A DNA stretch of 64,000 bases from Streptomyces sp. H27-H1 (GTDB taxonomy: Bacteria; Actinomycetota; Actinomycetes; Streptomycetales; Streptomycetaceae). The translations under genes were made by a program, and so were the position numbers. The notes beneath the pieces are model-generated. The model did no database searches, was not told where the DNA came from, and worked only from the letters and a program-made list of their open reading frames with translations. Position 1 is the first letter of the stretch; each line of letters begins with the position of its first letter. Positions 42,416 to 52,200 of the stretch are shown here, piece after piece. The stretch lies in the NCBI RefSeq assembly GCF_026627445.1, contig NZ_JAPNLJ010000022.1, positions 38,790 to 102,789 of the forward strand. The letters are read 5' to 3'.

Positions 42416-43080
42416 GCGTGTGCCTCCTCAGGACCCTCGGCGAAGGACGCCTCCACCTTGTCGATCTCGTCCGTGCGCATCATCACGTGGACGAGGTCGC
42501 CCTCCTGGAGGACGGTCGCCGATGTCGGCAGCATGGCCTCGCCCAGCCGGGTGAGGAAGGCGACGCGGACGCCGGTCTCCTCCTGCAGCTGGCTGACCTT
42601 CTGGCCGATCCAGGCAGCGGAGGTGTGCACCTCGGCGAGCTGGACACCGCCGCTCGGATCGCGCCACAGCGGCTCGGCGCCCGAAGGCAGCAGCCGGCGG
42701 AGCATCTGGTCGGCCGTCCAGCGCACGGTGGCGACGGTGGGGATACCCAGACGCTGGTAGACCTCGGCGCGCTTGGGGTCGTAGATGCGGGCGGCGACGT
42801 TCTCGACGCCGAACATCTCACGGGCCACCCGGGCGGCGATGATGTTGGAATTGTCACCGCTGCTCACCGCCGCGAAGGCGCCTGCGTCCTCGATGCCGGC
42901 CTCGCGCAGGGTGTCCTGGTCGAAGCCGACTCCGGTAACGCGACGGCCGCCGAATCCGGCTCCCAGCCGGCGGAATGCGGTGGGGTCCTGGTCGATGACC
43001 GCGACCGTGTGCCCCTGCTGTTCCAGGGTCTGCGCGAGGGCGGAGCCCACTCTTCCGCAGCCCATAATGACGATGTGCAC
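42412..43080 (-). CDS. ceoB: TrkA-family potassium uptake protein CeoB
   Basis: A 222-aa TrkA protein: HIVIMGCGRVGSALAQTLEQ, AVIDQDPTAFRRL, GAFAAVSSGDNSNIIAARVA and ARIYDPKRAEVYQRLGI, then RCK-C (EEGDLVHVMMR-like end). First gene of the ceoB-ceoC operon. GTG 43080 has GGAAGG upstream. It is divergent from the KimA-like permease, so K+ regulation of both from one spacer is possible. No TrkH/KtrB channel gene is near. Confidence 0.93.
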   Translation of the reverse strand: MHIVIMGCGRVGSALAQTLEQQGHTVAVIDQDPTAFRRLGAGFGGRRVTGVGFDQDTLREAGIEDAGAFAAVSSGDNSNIIAARVAREMFGVENVAARIYDPKRAEVYQRLGIPTVATVRWTADQMLRRLLPSGAEPLWRDPSGGVQLAEVHTSAAWIGQKVSQLQEETGVRVAFLTRLGEAMLPTSATVLQEGDLVHVMMRTDEIDKVEASFAEGPEEAHA

Positions 43081-43272
43081 GGCCGTCCTTCCGGCTGTCA
43101 GCGGATCGCTGGATTCCAGCCTCATTGCTGCTCTGGCTTAACAGGGTCTCAGACCATGGCCCAAGCTACACACGGGCGGTCACCAGTGTGACCATTTGGG
43201 CGGGAGGCGGGGTGTCCGGGGGTGTCTTCGCCCTGGATCCGGTGAGACTTCGGTGCGGATAGGGGTGGGGGG

Positions 43273-43309
43273 TTCGTCAGGCCGATATCGAACGCTTACG
43301 ATCCCTTGC
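43273..43309 (+). promoter_or_regulatory. Promoter of a leaderless APC permease mRNA
   Basis: TTCGTC (43273-43278), an 18-bp spacer and TACGAT (43297-43302) fit a HrdB-type promoter. Seven bases later is GTG 43310, with no Shine-Dalgarno, so the transcript likely begins at the start codon. Confidence 0.45.
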
Positions 43310-45364
43310 GTGTCCAAACTGACCGACGTGCCCAAACGGATCCTGATCGGCCGGGCGCTACGCAGCGACCGCCTCGGGGAAACACTCCTTCCCAAGCGGA
43401 TCGCCCTTCCCGTCTTCGCGTCCGACCCGCTCTCCTCGGTGGCATACGCCCCGGGCGAGGTTCTGCTGGTCCTCTCGATCGCGGGTGTGTCGGCGTACCA
43501 CTTCAGCCCCTGGATCGCCGTCGCGGTCGTGGTGCTGATGTTCACCGTCGTCGCCTCCTACCGGCAGAACGTCCACGCCTACCCCAGCGGTGGCGGTGAC
43601 TACGAGGTCGCCAACACCAACCTCGGGCCCAGGGCCGGGCTGACCGTCGCGAGCGCCCTGCTCGTCGACTACGTCCTCACGGTCGCCGTGTCGATCTCCT
43701 CCGGCGTCGAGAATCTCGGCTCCGCCGTCGATTTCGTCATCGAGCACAAAGTGCTCTCGGCGATCGTCATGATTCTGCTACTCACGCTGATGAATCTGCG
43801 CGGCGTGAAGGAATCCGGGAACCTCTTCGCCATCCCGACCTATGTGTTCGTGGGCGCCGTCTTCGTGATGATCGCGTGGGGCGCCTGGCGCGGCCTCGTC
43901 ATGGGCGACACCATGGCCGCCCCGACGGCCGACCTGGAGATCAAGGCCGAACACCAGGGGCTGGCCGGCTTCGCACTGGTCTTCCTGCTGCTGCGCGCCT
44001 TCTCCTCCGGCTGCGCGGCGCTGACGGGCGTCGAGGCCATCAGCAACGGCGTCCCCGCCTTCCGCAAGCCCAAGAGCAAGAACGCGGCCACCACCCTCGC
44101 CCTCATGGGCGGCCTGGCCGTCACCATGTTCTGCGGGATCATCGGCCTGGCCATGGCCACCGACGTGAAGATGGCGGAGAAGCCCGCCACCGACCTGCTG
44201 GAGAACGGCGCACCGGTCGGCGCCGGCTACGTCCAGCACCCGGTCATCTCCCAGGTCGCCGAGGCCGTCTTCGGCAACGGCAGCTTCCTCTTCATCGTGC
44301 TCGCCGCGGCCACCGCGCTCGTCCTCTTCCTCGCCGCCAACACCGCGTACAACGGCTTCCCGCTGCTCGGCTCGATCCTCGCCCAGGACCGCTACCTGCC
44401 GCGCCAGCTGCACACCCGCGGCGACCGGCTCACCTTCTCCAACGGCATCGTGCTGCTCGCGGGCGCCGCGATACTGCTGGTGTGGATCTACGACGCCGAC
44501 TCGACGAAGCTGATCCAGCTCTACATCGTCGGCGTCTTCGTCTCCTTCACGCTGAGCCAGATCGGCATGGTCCGGCACTGGAACCGCCACCTGCGCGCCG
44601 AGCGAGACCCGGCCGCCCGCCGCCGGATGCACCGGTCCCGGGCGATCAACACCTTCGGCGCCTTCTTCACCGGCATGGTGCTGGTCGTCGTCCTGGCCAC
44701 CAAGTTCACGCACGGAGCCTGGGTCGCCCTGCTCGGCATGCTGATCTTCTACGGCACGATGAGCGCGATCCGTAAGCACTACGACCGGGTCTCCGAGGAG
44801 ATCGCCGCGGCCGAGGGCCCGAGCGACGACAGCGTGCGCCCCTCCCGGGTCCACTCCATCGTCCTGGTCTCCAAGGTCCACAAGCCCACCCTGCGCGCCC
44901 TGGCCTTCGCCAAGCTCACCCGCTCGGACAAGCTGGAGGCGCTCAGCATCAGCGTCGACCCGGTCGAGACCAAGGCGCTGCGCGAGGAGTGGGAGCGGCG
45001 CGGCATCAACGTCCCGCTGAAGATCCTCGACTCCCCGTACCGCGAGATCACCCGCCCGGTGGTCGAGTACGTGAAGGGCCTGCGCAGCGAGAACCCGCGC
45101 GACGCCGTCAGCGTGTACATCCCCGAGTACGTGGTCGGACGCTGGTACGAGCACCTCCTGCACAACCAGAGCGCACTGCGCCTCAAGGGCCGGCTGCTCT
45201 TCACCCCCGGTGTGATGGTCACCTCGGTGCCGTACCAGCTGGAGTCCTCGGAGCTCGCGAAGAAGCGGGCGAAGAAGCGCGCGGAGTGGAACGCCCCGGG
45301 CGCCGTGCGCCGCGGCCCCGTCGACACCCCGCGCCCGCGTCCGAAGGACCCGGCGGCGAAGTAG
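43310..45364 (+). CDS. APC-superfamily permease, KimA-like potassium importer
   Basis: A 684-aa permease with 12 predicted helices and a ~190-residue cytosolic tail. Hallmarks: LPVFASDPLSSVAYAPGEVLLVLS, YRQNVHAYPSGGGDYEVANTNLG, VDYVLTVAVSISSGVENL, LLTLMNLRGVKESG. These align with Bacillus KimA (YdaO), a K+/H+ symporter, better than with amino-acid permeases. The tail (HSIVLVSKVHKPTLRALAFAK) has a USP-like look. The neighbouring TrkA and KdpDE genes agree with K+ transport. Amino-acid transport is the alternative. Confidence 0.85.
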   Translation: MSKLTDVPKRILIGRALRSDRLGETLLPKRIALPVFASDPLSSVAYAPGEVLLVLSIAGVSAYHFSPWIAVAVVVLMFTVVASYRQNVHAYPSGGGDYEVANTNLGPRAGLTVASALLVDYVLTVAVSISSGVENLGSAVDFVIEHKVLSAIVMILLLTLMNLRGVKESGNLFAIPTYVFVGAVFVMIAWGAWRGLVMGDTMAAPTADLEIKAEHQGLAGFALVFLLLRAFSSGCAALTGVEAISNGVPAFRKPKSKNAATTLALMGGLAVTMFCGIIGLAMATDVKMAEKPATDLLENGAPVGAGYVQHPVISQVAEAVFGNGSFLFIVLAAATALVLFLAANTAYNGFPLLGSILAQDRYLPRQLHTRGDRLTFSNGIVLLAGAAILLVWIYDADSTKLIQLYIVGVFVSFTLSQIGMVRHWNRHLRAERDPAARRRMHRSRAINTFGAFFTGMVLVVVLATKFTHGAWVALLGMLIFYGTMSAIRKHYDRVSEEIAAAEGPSDDSVRPSRVHSIVLVSKVHKPTLRALAFAKLTRSDKLEALSISVDPVETKALREEWERRGINVPLKILDSPYREITRPVVEYVKGLRSENPRDAVSVYIPEYVVGRWYEHLLHNQSALRLKGRLLFTPGVMVTSVPYQLESSELAKKRAKKRAEWNAPGAVRRGPVDTPRPRPKDPAAK

Positions 45365-45474
45365 CCCCGGGCCGGGGTGGCGAACGGCCGGACGAGATCC
45401 ACGTAAACTGGTGGGTCGGTCGTCCGGCCGTTCAGCATTTCGCCTTCCTTACTTAGCCTTGGAGCCTCCCCACC

Positions 45475-46806
45475 ATGACGGAGCAGAACGAGAAGCAGTC
45501 ACTGGTCGGGGAGGAGTACGAGGTCGAGGTCGGCCCCGTCGCGCACGGGGGTCACTGCATCGCCCGTACCGCCGAGGGACGCGTCCTGTTCGTCCGCCAC
45601 ACGCTGCCCGGCGAAAAGATCGTCGCCCGCGTGACGGAGGGTGACTCGGACTCCCGCTTCCTGCGCGCCGACGCCGTCACGGTGCTGGACCCCTCGAAGG
45701 ACCGCACCCCGGCCCCCTGCCCGTACGCGGGCCCGGGCAAGTGCGGCGGCTGCGACTGGCAGCACGCCAAGCCGGGCGCCCAGCGCCGGCTCAAGGGCGA
45801 GGTCATCGCCGAACAGCTGCTGCGGCTCGCCGGGCTCACCCCGGAGCAGGCCGGCTGGGACGGTACGGTCATGCCCGCCGAGGGCGACAAGGTGCCCGCC
45901 GGGCAGGTCCCACAGTGGCGCACCCGCGTGCAGTTCGCCATCGACGAGGACGGCAACGCCGGTCTGCGCAAGCACCGCTCGCACGACATCGAACTCGTCG
46001 ACCACTGCATGATCGCGGCCCCGGGCGTCAGCGAGCTGGGCATCGAGAAGCAGGACTGGCCCCAGATGGCCACGGTGGAGGCCATCGCCGCCTCCGGCTC
46101 GGGCGACCGCCAGGTCGTCCTCACCCCCCGCCCGGGCGGCCGCCTCCCGCTGGTCGAGCTCGACAAGCCGGTCTCGGTCCTGCGGGTCGAGGAGAAGGAC
46201 GGCGGAATCCACCGCGTCCACGGCCGCCCCTTCGTGCGCGAGCGCGCGGACGGCCGTACGTACCGCGTCGGCATGGGCGGCTTCTGGCAGGTCCACCCCC
46301 AGGCCGCCGATACCCTGATCAAGGCCGTCATGCAGGGCCTGATGCCGCGCAAGGGCGAGATGGCCCTCGACCTCTACTGCGGCGTCGGCATCTTCGCGGG
46401 CGCCCTCGCGGAACGCCTCGGCGAGGCCGGCGCGGTCCTGGGCATCGAGTCCACGAAGCGCGCCGTCGAGGACGCCAAGCACAACCTGGCCGACTTCCCC
46501 CGCGTCCGCATCGAGCAGGGCAAGGTCGACCAGATCCTCCCGAAGACCGGCATCACCGAGTGCGACCTGGTCGTCCTGGACCCGCCCCGCGCGGGCGCCG
46601 GCAAGCAGACGGTCCGCCAGATCGCCGCCCTCACCCCGCGCCGCATCGCCTACGTGGCCTGCGACCCGGCAGCCCTGGCCCGCGACCTCGGCTACTTCCA
46701 GGAGAACGGCTACAAGGTCCGCACCCTGCGCGCCTTCGACCTGTTCCCGATGACCCATCATGTCGAGTGCGTCGCGATCCTTGAGCCCGTTGGAAAGGGC
46801 CTCTGA
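45475..46806 (+). CDS. TRAM-domain class I RNA methyltransferase (TrmA/RumA-like)
   Basis: A 443-aa enzyme. TRAM domain (residues 8-70), Fe-S cysteines (PCPYAGPGKCGGCDWQH), central domain, then the SAM fold: MALDLYCGVGIFAGALAER, LGIESTKRAVEDAKHN, LDPPRAGAGKQTV, and nucleophilic Cys in YVACDPAALARDLGY. It makes m5U in rRNA or tRNA. It ends the conserved block (M. tuberculosis Rv2689c). The acquired element begins right after its stop. Confidence 0.94.
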   Translation: MTEQNEKQSLVGEEYEVEVGPVAHGGHCIARTAEGRVLFVRHTLPGEKIVARVTEGDSDSRFLRADAVTVLDPSKDRTPAPCPYAGPGKCGGCDWQHAKPGAQRRLKGEVIAEQLLRLAGLTPEQAGWDGTVMPAEGDKVPAGQVPQWRTRVQFAIDEDGNAGLRKHRSHDIELVDHCMIAAPGVSELGIEKQDWPQMATVEAIAASGSGDRQVVLTPRPGGRLPLVELDKPVSVLRVEEKDGGIHRVHGRPFVRERADGRTYRVGMGGFWQVHPQAADTLIKAVMQGLMPRKGEMALDLYCGVGIFAGALAERLGEAGAVLGIESTKRAVEDAKHNLADFPRVRIEQGKVDQILPKTGITECDLVVLDPPRAGAGKQTVRQIAALTPRRIAYVACDPAALARDLGYFQENGYKVRTLRAFDLFPMTHHVECVAILEPVGKGL

Positions 46807-46926
46807 CCTGCACGTTAGGGCAGTGTGCGTTATGTGCGCCGTGTGTGTTGTGGGCGATATCTTGACGCTGATTCGACGCTCGTGACGCACGTTTGACGCA
46901 CGCCGTCGGCGATGCTTGACGAGCCG
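46807..46926. other. Left junction region of the acquired element
   Basis: Between the methyltransferase stop and the integrase fragment are four GACGC-containing repeats (46863-46920), two of them as GTGACGCAC and TTTGACGCAC. They resemble arm-type recombinase sites. No tRNA is seen and I cannot define an att core. Confidence 0.35.
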
Positions 46927-47472
46927 TCAGGCGTGGAAGGCGCGCCCCGCAGCAGATCGTGATCTTGCTGCGGGCGCCCTTTGGCGAAGCAGGTACAGCC
47001 GCTTCCCGGCGTACGCGGTCGCAGGGACCTCTGGAAGGGGGGCGGCGGGAGATGGCCAGCGGGGCTGGCCCGGGCGAATCCTCGCGAACTCCTCGGAGGC
47101 TGGTCGCCCGCGCGAGACCGGCCGCCAGTAGGAGTGGCTGCAGTGTGTGTTGGCCAGCAGCCCGCCGCTGATCGCTGGGAACAGGTACTCGTGGTCATGG
47201 ATGGCGAGGAGCGCCGTGCGCAGCTCCGCGATGAATCCGGGGAGGGAGAGATTTCGATGAGATTCGCACTTCGGCGGGAAGAGCTTCACCGGCCCCTTGC
47301 CGAACTCGCGTTGGAACTGCCACTGGACGCGCAGCGCGGGCAGTGCCGTTGGCCCGTAGCGCTCCAGGGCTTCTTTCCGCCGTTCGAGGTCGGGGTCTAA
47401 GGTCGGCCAGTTCGGGTGGCAGAACTCGCGGCGCAGAGCGTAGAACTCGGCAGGCCGCATGGTCGTGAACAT
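46927..47472 (-). pseudogene. Tyrosine integrase fragment
   Basis: An internal piece of a phage-type integrase as in Streptomyces elements: MRPAEFYALRREFCHPNWPT carries box I (catalytic Arg), then LPALRVQWQFQREFGKGPVKLF-like, PPKCESHRNLSLPGFI and HEYLFPAISGGLLANTHCSHSYWRPV in order. Upstream is cut at box I. Downstream it decays into non-homologous sequence before the H-x-x-R and Tyr boxes. It cannot catalyse recombination. Confidence 0.75.
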
Positions 47473-47480
47473 CCCTTGCT

Positions 47481-48122
47481 GTGTCCCACGCCATCACCCA
47501 CTACCGCCGGCTGCGCGAGCTGACCATCGACGAGCTGGCCCACGTGCTCTTGACGCTCGATCACCCGATCTCAGCCGACGCCCTCGCGGAGATGGAGCGA
47601 TGTGCTCGCCCCGTGACCGTCGACGATCTCGTCGCGATCGCCTATGCGCTCGACACGACCCCCGCGGTGCTGCTGTCGCACATCCCTATCGACATGCCGG
47701 AACCCGCGGGGCCTTTCGCCGCCGGGCTCCCGAGTGACGTCGACCCAACCGAGCTTCGTGCCTGGATCGAGGGGAAGACCAGGCTCGACCGCGCGTCGCG
47801 GGTGCGCAGGTGGGAAGAGCGGGCCGGCCGCCTCAGGGTCAGGTCGGCACACCGCGAGGAACGGCTGCAAGGAGAGTGCGCAGAGCTGCGTGAACTCGGC
47901 GACCTGGCAGTCCAAGAAGCAGTTGCCCCGCCCGTGCAGCGTCGGCAGTGGCGCATCCAAGACGGCGAACACGCCCTCAATCATGCCGAGTTCGCGCCAG
48001 CGCTGACTGAGCATCGGCTCGACAACCTCCGAGAAGGCACCCGACAGACGGTCCCGGTCCGCCAAAGTCGCCTATCCATAGGTTATTCTGACTGGCCTTC
48101 TGTATCGAACCGACTTCCATGA
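47481..48122 (+). CDS. XRE-like DNA-binding regulator of the element
   Basis: A 213-aa frame. Residues 1-~80 form an XRE-type HTH: HYRRLRELTIDELAHVLL, PISADALAEMERCARPVTVDDLVAIAYALDTTPAVLL in sections, then ELRAWIEGKTRLDRASRVRRWEERAG. Such regulators sit beside integrases of actinomycete elements. After about residue 120 the codon third positions lose their GC bias. The opposite strand from 48065 down to ~47830 has a better-biased frame. The true 3' end is therefore uncertain, and the start has no good ribosome site. Confidence 0.6.
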   Translation: MSHAITHYRRLRELTIDELAHVLLTLDHPISADALAEMERCARPVTVDDLVAIAYALDTTPAVLLSHIPIDMPEPAGPFAAGLPSDVDPTELRAWIEGKTRLDRASRVRRWEERAGRLRVRSAHREERLQGECAELRELGDLAVQEAVAPPVQRRQWRIQDGEHALNHAEFAPALTEHRLDNLREGTRQTVPVRQSRLSIGYSDWPSVSNRLP

Positions 48123-48141
48123 CGAATGAAGGGAGAACGCC

Positions 48142-48591
48142 ATGAGGATCACCAGCACTGTACGTAGGACGCGGGCCAAGATGACCGTGTCCGTCGCGGC
48201 CCTGGCCGCGGGCTCACTCATACTCACGGCCTGCAGCGGAAGCAGCGACGGCGCCAGCAAGCTCGACGGTACCTATTACATCAAGGACGTCAACCGCACG
48301 TCCAACCTCGGCCAGCTGGTCGTCAAGGGCAACAACGTCTCGCATCATGAGTACAACTGCGATGGTGTCTACGAGAAGCCGGGTGTGACCAGCACCGGTG
48401 AGTTCAACAAGGATCAGTCCCAGATCATCTGGACGGTCGCCGGAGACGACAGCCGCAACAAGCGGACCGGCAGCGAGTCCATCTCAACCAGCGAAACCTC
48501 GATCAGCATCAGCGGTAGCGCGTACGTGCGTGACAACTCGGATGCCGGCAAGGCTCTGCTGGACGGCTACAAGACCAAGTGCGGGACGTAG
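48142..48591 (+). CDS. Lipoprotein of unknown function
   Basis: A 149-aa lipoprotein: basic N-terminus, hydrophobic VAALAAGSLI, lipobox LTAC (Cys 31). The mature domain (~118 aa) is beta-rich: LDGTYYIKDVNRTSNLGQLVV, ISTSETSISISGSAY, with two cysteines (YNCDG and KCGT end) probably bridged. GC is lower than in the neighbours, which fits acquisition. GGGAG precedes ATG 48142. A perfect hairpin follows. Confidence 0.85.
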   Translation: MRITSTVRRTRAKMTVSVAALAAGSLILTACSGSSDGASKLDGTYYIKDVNRTSNLGQLVVKGNNVSHHEYNCDGVYEKPGVTSTGEFNKDQSQIIWTVAGDDSRNKRTGSESISTSETSISISGSAYVRDNSDAGKALLDGYKTKCGT

Positions 48592-48623
48592 CGTCGACGT
48601 CCCGCTCGGCCGGTTAAGCAGCG

Positions 48624-48658
48624 CAGAACCCCGTGGGCATCGCGTCCACGGGGTTCTG
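48624..48658. terminator. Terminator after the lipoprotein gene
   Basis: Perfect 13-bp arms CAGAACCCCGTGG / CCACGGGGTTCTG with a 9-nt loop lie 32 bp after the stop. It also faces the convergent 164-aa gene. Confidence 0.8.
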
Positions 48659-48673
48659 TCCTTCCTCGGCTGG

Positions 48674-49168
48674 TCAAGCCTCTGACGTCCACTCCTGAAG
48701 CTGCAGCGCCCGGTATTCCTCGATCGTCTCGGGCGGCCGGCCGTATTTCGTGGCATGCCGCTCGACGAAATCGAGCTCGGCCCATGCCTCTGGCCTCCGA
48801 ATCCGCGACTGGGCCACCACGACGAACACCACGGCGGTGACGCCGATGTTGGACAGACACCACCCCGTCAGCAGCACCATCAGCACCACAGGCAGATCAT
48901 TCTCGATCTCCATGGTGCCCAAAACGCCCAAGCCTGCGCCGTTGACCAGAAGGCCCGACACGTACTCCTCGAACGAGCCGACCAGACGCGCCAGGGTCCT
49001 CGGCTCGTCACGATGCCGTACGGCGCGCACCATCTCGCCGACGAACACCGCGGTAGCCACAGCCGCCGCAGTACTCAGTGCCGGCTCACGGATCCCGGTG
49101 ACCCACCATCGCGCCGAGCTCCACCAGCCACGCGGGAACTCGCCGCGAAGCCTCGATCCGAGCCTCAT
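48674..49168 (-). CDS. Membrane protein of unknown function, 164 aa
   Basis: A protein with three hydrophobic segments: EPALSTAAAVATAVFVGEMV, LPVVLMVLLTGWCLSNIGV and VTAVVFVVVAQS, preceded by an Arg-rich N-terminus and followed by a soluble tail (WAELDFVERHATKYGRPPETIEEY). AAGGAGGGGGC precedes ATG 49168. It is separated from the T4SS-like operon by a strong hairpin. No family is recognised. Confidence 0.75.
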   Translation of the reverse strand: MRLGSRLRGEFPRGWWSSARWWVTGIREPALSTAAAVATAVFVGEMVRAVRHRDEPRTLARLVGSFEEYVSGLLVNGAGLGVLGTMEIENDLPVVLMVLLTGWCLSNIGVTAVVFVVVAQSRIRRPEAWAELDFVERHATKYGRPPETIEEYRALQLQEWTSEA

Positions 49169-49201
49169 GCCCCCTCCTTCTCCTCACGCTGCTCAAAGGG
49201 C

Positions 49202-49241
49202 GACGCACCCGGTGAGGATGATCGTTCTCACCGGGTGCGTC
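49202..49241 (-). terminator. Terminator of the T4SS-like operon
   Basis: Perfect 15-bp arms GACGCACCCGGTGAG / CTCACCGGGTGCGTC with a 10-nt loop, 31 bp past the stop of the giant membrane-protein gene. Confidence 0.85.
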
Positions 49242-49271
49242 AGGCCTCCACGCTCGCCCTCGATCGGACGA

Positions 49272-52200
49272 TCAGTCCTCCTCGCGCCGGCCTCGGCGGG
49301 GGCCACCGGCCGGCCGCTGCCGCGGCTCCGGTGTCCCCACGCTGTGAGGGGTCGGATCGGCAACCTGAGGCGGACGCGGAGCCGGAGCCTGCCGCGGTGC
49401 AGGAGCCGGTGCAGGAGCCGGTGCAGGAGCCGGTGCAGGAGCCGGTGCAGGAGCTGGCGGCCGCGGAGCACGAGCCGACGGGGCGGGCGTCTGACGCGGC
49501 GGCGACGCCTGGATCGAACCCGGCCGATGCGCTGCATGTGTCCGAGCCGGAGTCCGCGCACCAGGCGCAGCCGGAGTCTGACCCACAGCCGGAGCACCGG
49601 CCCCGGGCTGCCTCGGAGCCGAGGCGCCGTCGCCGCGGGCGTTGATGACGGGCAGCGGCCGGTCACGGTTCGCCTGCGCCACGGCCTGCTCCTGCCGTGC
49701 CGGCGGCCGGACGGGGGTCCGGGCCTGAGCCGGGGCAGGGGTGTCCTGAGCGGAGCGTTGCGGACGTGTGCTCGGCGCACCCGAGTGCGCCGGAGCCTGA
49801 GCCGGGGCAGGGGTGTCCTGAGCGGAGCGTTGCGGACGTGTGCTCGGCGCACCCGAGTGCGCCGGAGCCTGAGCCTTAGCCTGAGCCGGGGCAGGGGCGC
49901 CCTGAGCGGAGCGTGTCGGACGCGTGCTCGGCGCACCCGAGTGCGCCGGAGCAGGATCCGGGGCAGGCGCAGCGTCGCCGCTGAAGCGCCGCGGTGCAAC
50001 CTGCTGGTTGCCGCCCTGCTGGTTGCCGCCCTGTTGGTTCTGCGCACCCTGTGGACCCGTGCCGAACTGCGTCGATCCCGTCTGACCGGCGACAGCCTTA
50101 CCGTTTCCGCTGGTCGGGACAGAACCTGCGCCGCCGGCGCCGCTCTGGCCCTGAGCCTCACCACGAGAACTCGACGGCTCCGTCAACGAGGAGAGCACCT
50201 CACCGCGGATGACCTTGTGGCCGTCTGCGCTGTACCCGAGGTTCGACAGGCCACCCTGGTTGCCTAGACTCTGCGCCGTCTGCTTGTCCGAGCGCGAGCT
50301 GCCCGCTCCGCCACTCGTCAGCTGCAGCGGACCACCCTTGTCGGTCTGTCCGTCGCGACCGGGAGTTCTCAGAACGCCAGCGGGGCCGATGCCGCCCGGC
50401 AGAGCCTTGACGCCGTCACTGCCGCCGCCGGAGCCACCACCACCAGGACCACCATCCAGCACCGGACTGTTCGGGCCATCCGGTCCGTCCTGCCCGCCAC
50501 CTTCGAGGGTCAGCTGCTGCTTACCGGACGTCAACTCCACGGCGTCACCGTTCGTGCCGCCAGCGTTCGTCGGCGCCGTCTTGCCCGTGGGCTTGCCTGT
50601 GGGCTTGCCCGTGTTCGGGGACGCCGGACCGCTGGTCTTGTTGTTGAATCCGTTGGCGAGCTTGTTGCCCATGGCCATACCCGCGCCAGCCCCCGCACCC
50701 GAGGCCAGAGCGGGCATCAGCCCACCCTTGTCCGGCTTCGGCGTGTTGTTCGTCTCGAGGAACTTGTCCACGAGCTTGGTGACCACCTCGTCCATCGCCT
50801 GCAGCACTGTCTTGCGCACCCGTAGCAGGGCGACGGTGATGCCCATGATCACCAGCGAGGAGATCAGGGTCAGGACCACCACGATGATCCCGCCGAGCGC
50901 AGCGCTGCCCCACAGGCCGCCCGGGCTCATGAAGCTCGACACGGGGCCGGCCAAGATGTCCGGGACCGAGATCAGGAACTCCGAGACGAACTGGTAGATG
51001 AACAGCGTGACGAGGACTTCCAGGATCATCGCCGTGGAGTAGACGATCACTTTGGCGATCGCCTGCATGGCACCCAGCGTCGCGAACGGTACGGCGGCCA
51101 CCAGGCCGAAGGTCCGCTTGATCGCCCCGGCCAGCATGCCGATGGCGTACCAGAAGCCGAGCAGGACGATGGAGCCCAGGACCGTGGCCGAGTTGCTCCA
51201 GTACATGAACTTCGCCGGCCCCGTGCCCACCTGGCTGACGGCCATGTGGCTCTCGCGGGTGAACCCGCTGGTGGCGTTGTTCGACGAGTACATGGCCAGT
51301 GAGCTGGGGTTGAACCCGGTGTTGAGGTAGTTGTACGCCGCCAGGGGAGACAGGTTGCATGAGGAGGGCGTCTTGCCCACCGTAAAGCCACAGCCACTCT
51401 TCGTCCCCGTCGTCGTGAAGACCGTCGAATCCTTCCCGGGACGAGAGGAGGTCAAGCCCGTGCCGTCGGCCGAGATCACGGGGTGATCGACGGGCTTCGG
51501 CCCGTCTTCCTCACCGAACTCCTTCACGTCGCCGTAGCTCTTCTCGTCGACAAACCAGAGCTTCTTGGTGTCCGAGCTCTCGTCCAGCTGCGTGATCGAG
51601 CTCTTGATCCCCGACTCGAAGTCGGAGGCTGCGATCTCGTTGCTCGCGATGTACTTGCCGATGATCCCGAAGGTCGAGAACACCGCTTTGAAGTCGTCCG
51701 AGGCACGGCCTTCGGTGACGGAGACGGTGCCGTCCTTCCAAGCCGACTCGGCGTCCTTGGCCTTCGTCCCGATGTTGATGCCGTTGAACGTCGCCCCGTG
51801 GGACTGCTTGTTGATCGCCAGCGCACTCGTGCGCACAGCCATCATCGCGTCCGGGCTAGCCTGGTCATCGTTCCAGGAAACAGTTGCCTGGTCCGGGATC
51901 CCCAGGCGGTCGTTCATCATCCACGCCTCGAAGTCGACGTAAGTGCTCAGCACGACACGCGTCGGGCCGGCGTGTTGACCAAGAACGGAGTCGTCGAACT
52001 TTCCGAGCACACCGGAGTACATCGACCCGACGAGGGGCAGGCCGACGCCGATGAAGACGACGCGCACGATGAGCTTCTTGACCGCCGAGCCCCGGTCCAT
52101 CTTCTTGAACATGACCAGGCCGATGAGCAGGAAGCCGATGAAGATCGGCACGAGTGCCTGCCACGAGATGTCGACGAGCAAGCCGTACCAGCCGCTGATC

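Noticed and set aside
43081..43309. ydaO-type c-di-AMP riboswitch before the KimA-like gene
   Set aside because: No matching conserved core is seen, and the promoter boxes suggest a leaderless mRNA.
46807..46926. tRNA gene as the integration target at the left edge of the element
   Set aside because: No cloverleaf-like fold or TTCRA loop was seen on either strand.
47571..48065. Minus-strand ORF antisense to the XRE-like gene
   Set aside because: Its codon bias is good over 47830-48065, but no family or ribosome site is seen. It is mentioned as a reason for doubt about the plus-strand 3' end only.
49272..50267. Long plus-strand frames over the VirB6-like tail
   Set aside because: They are low-complexity Arg/Pro translations opposite the repeat-coded tail.
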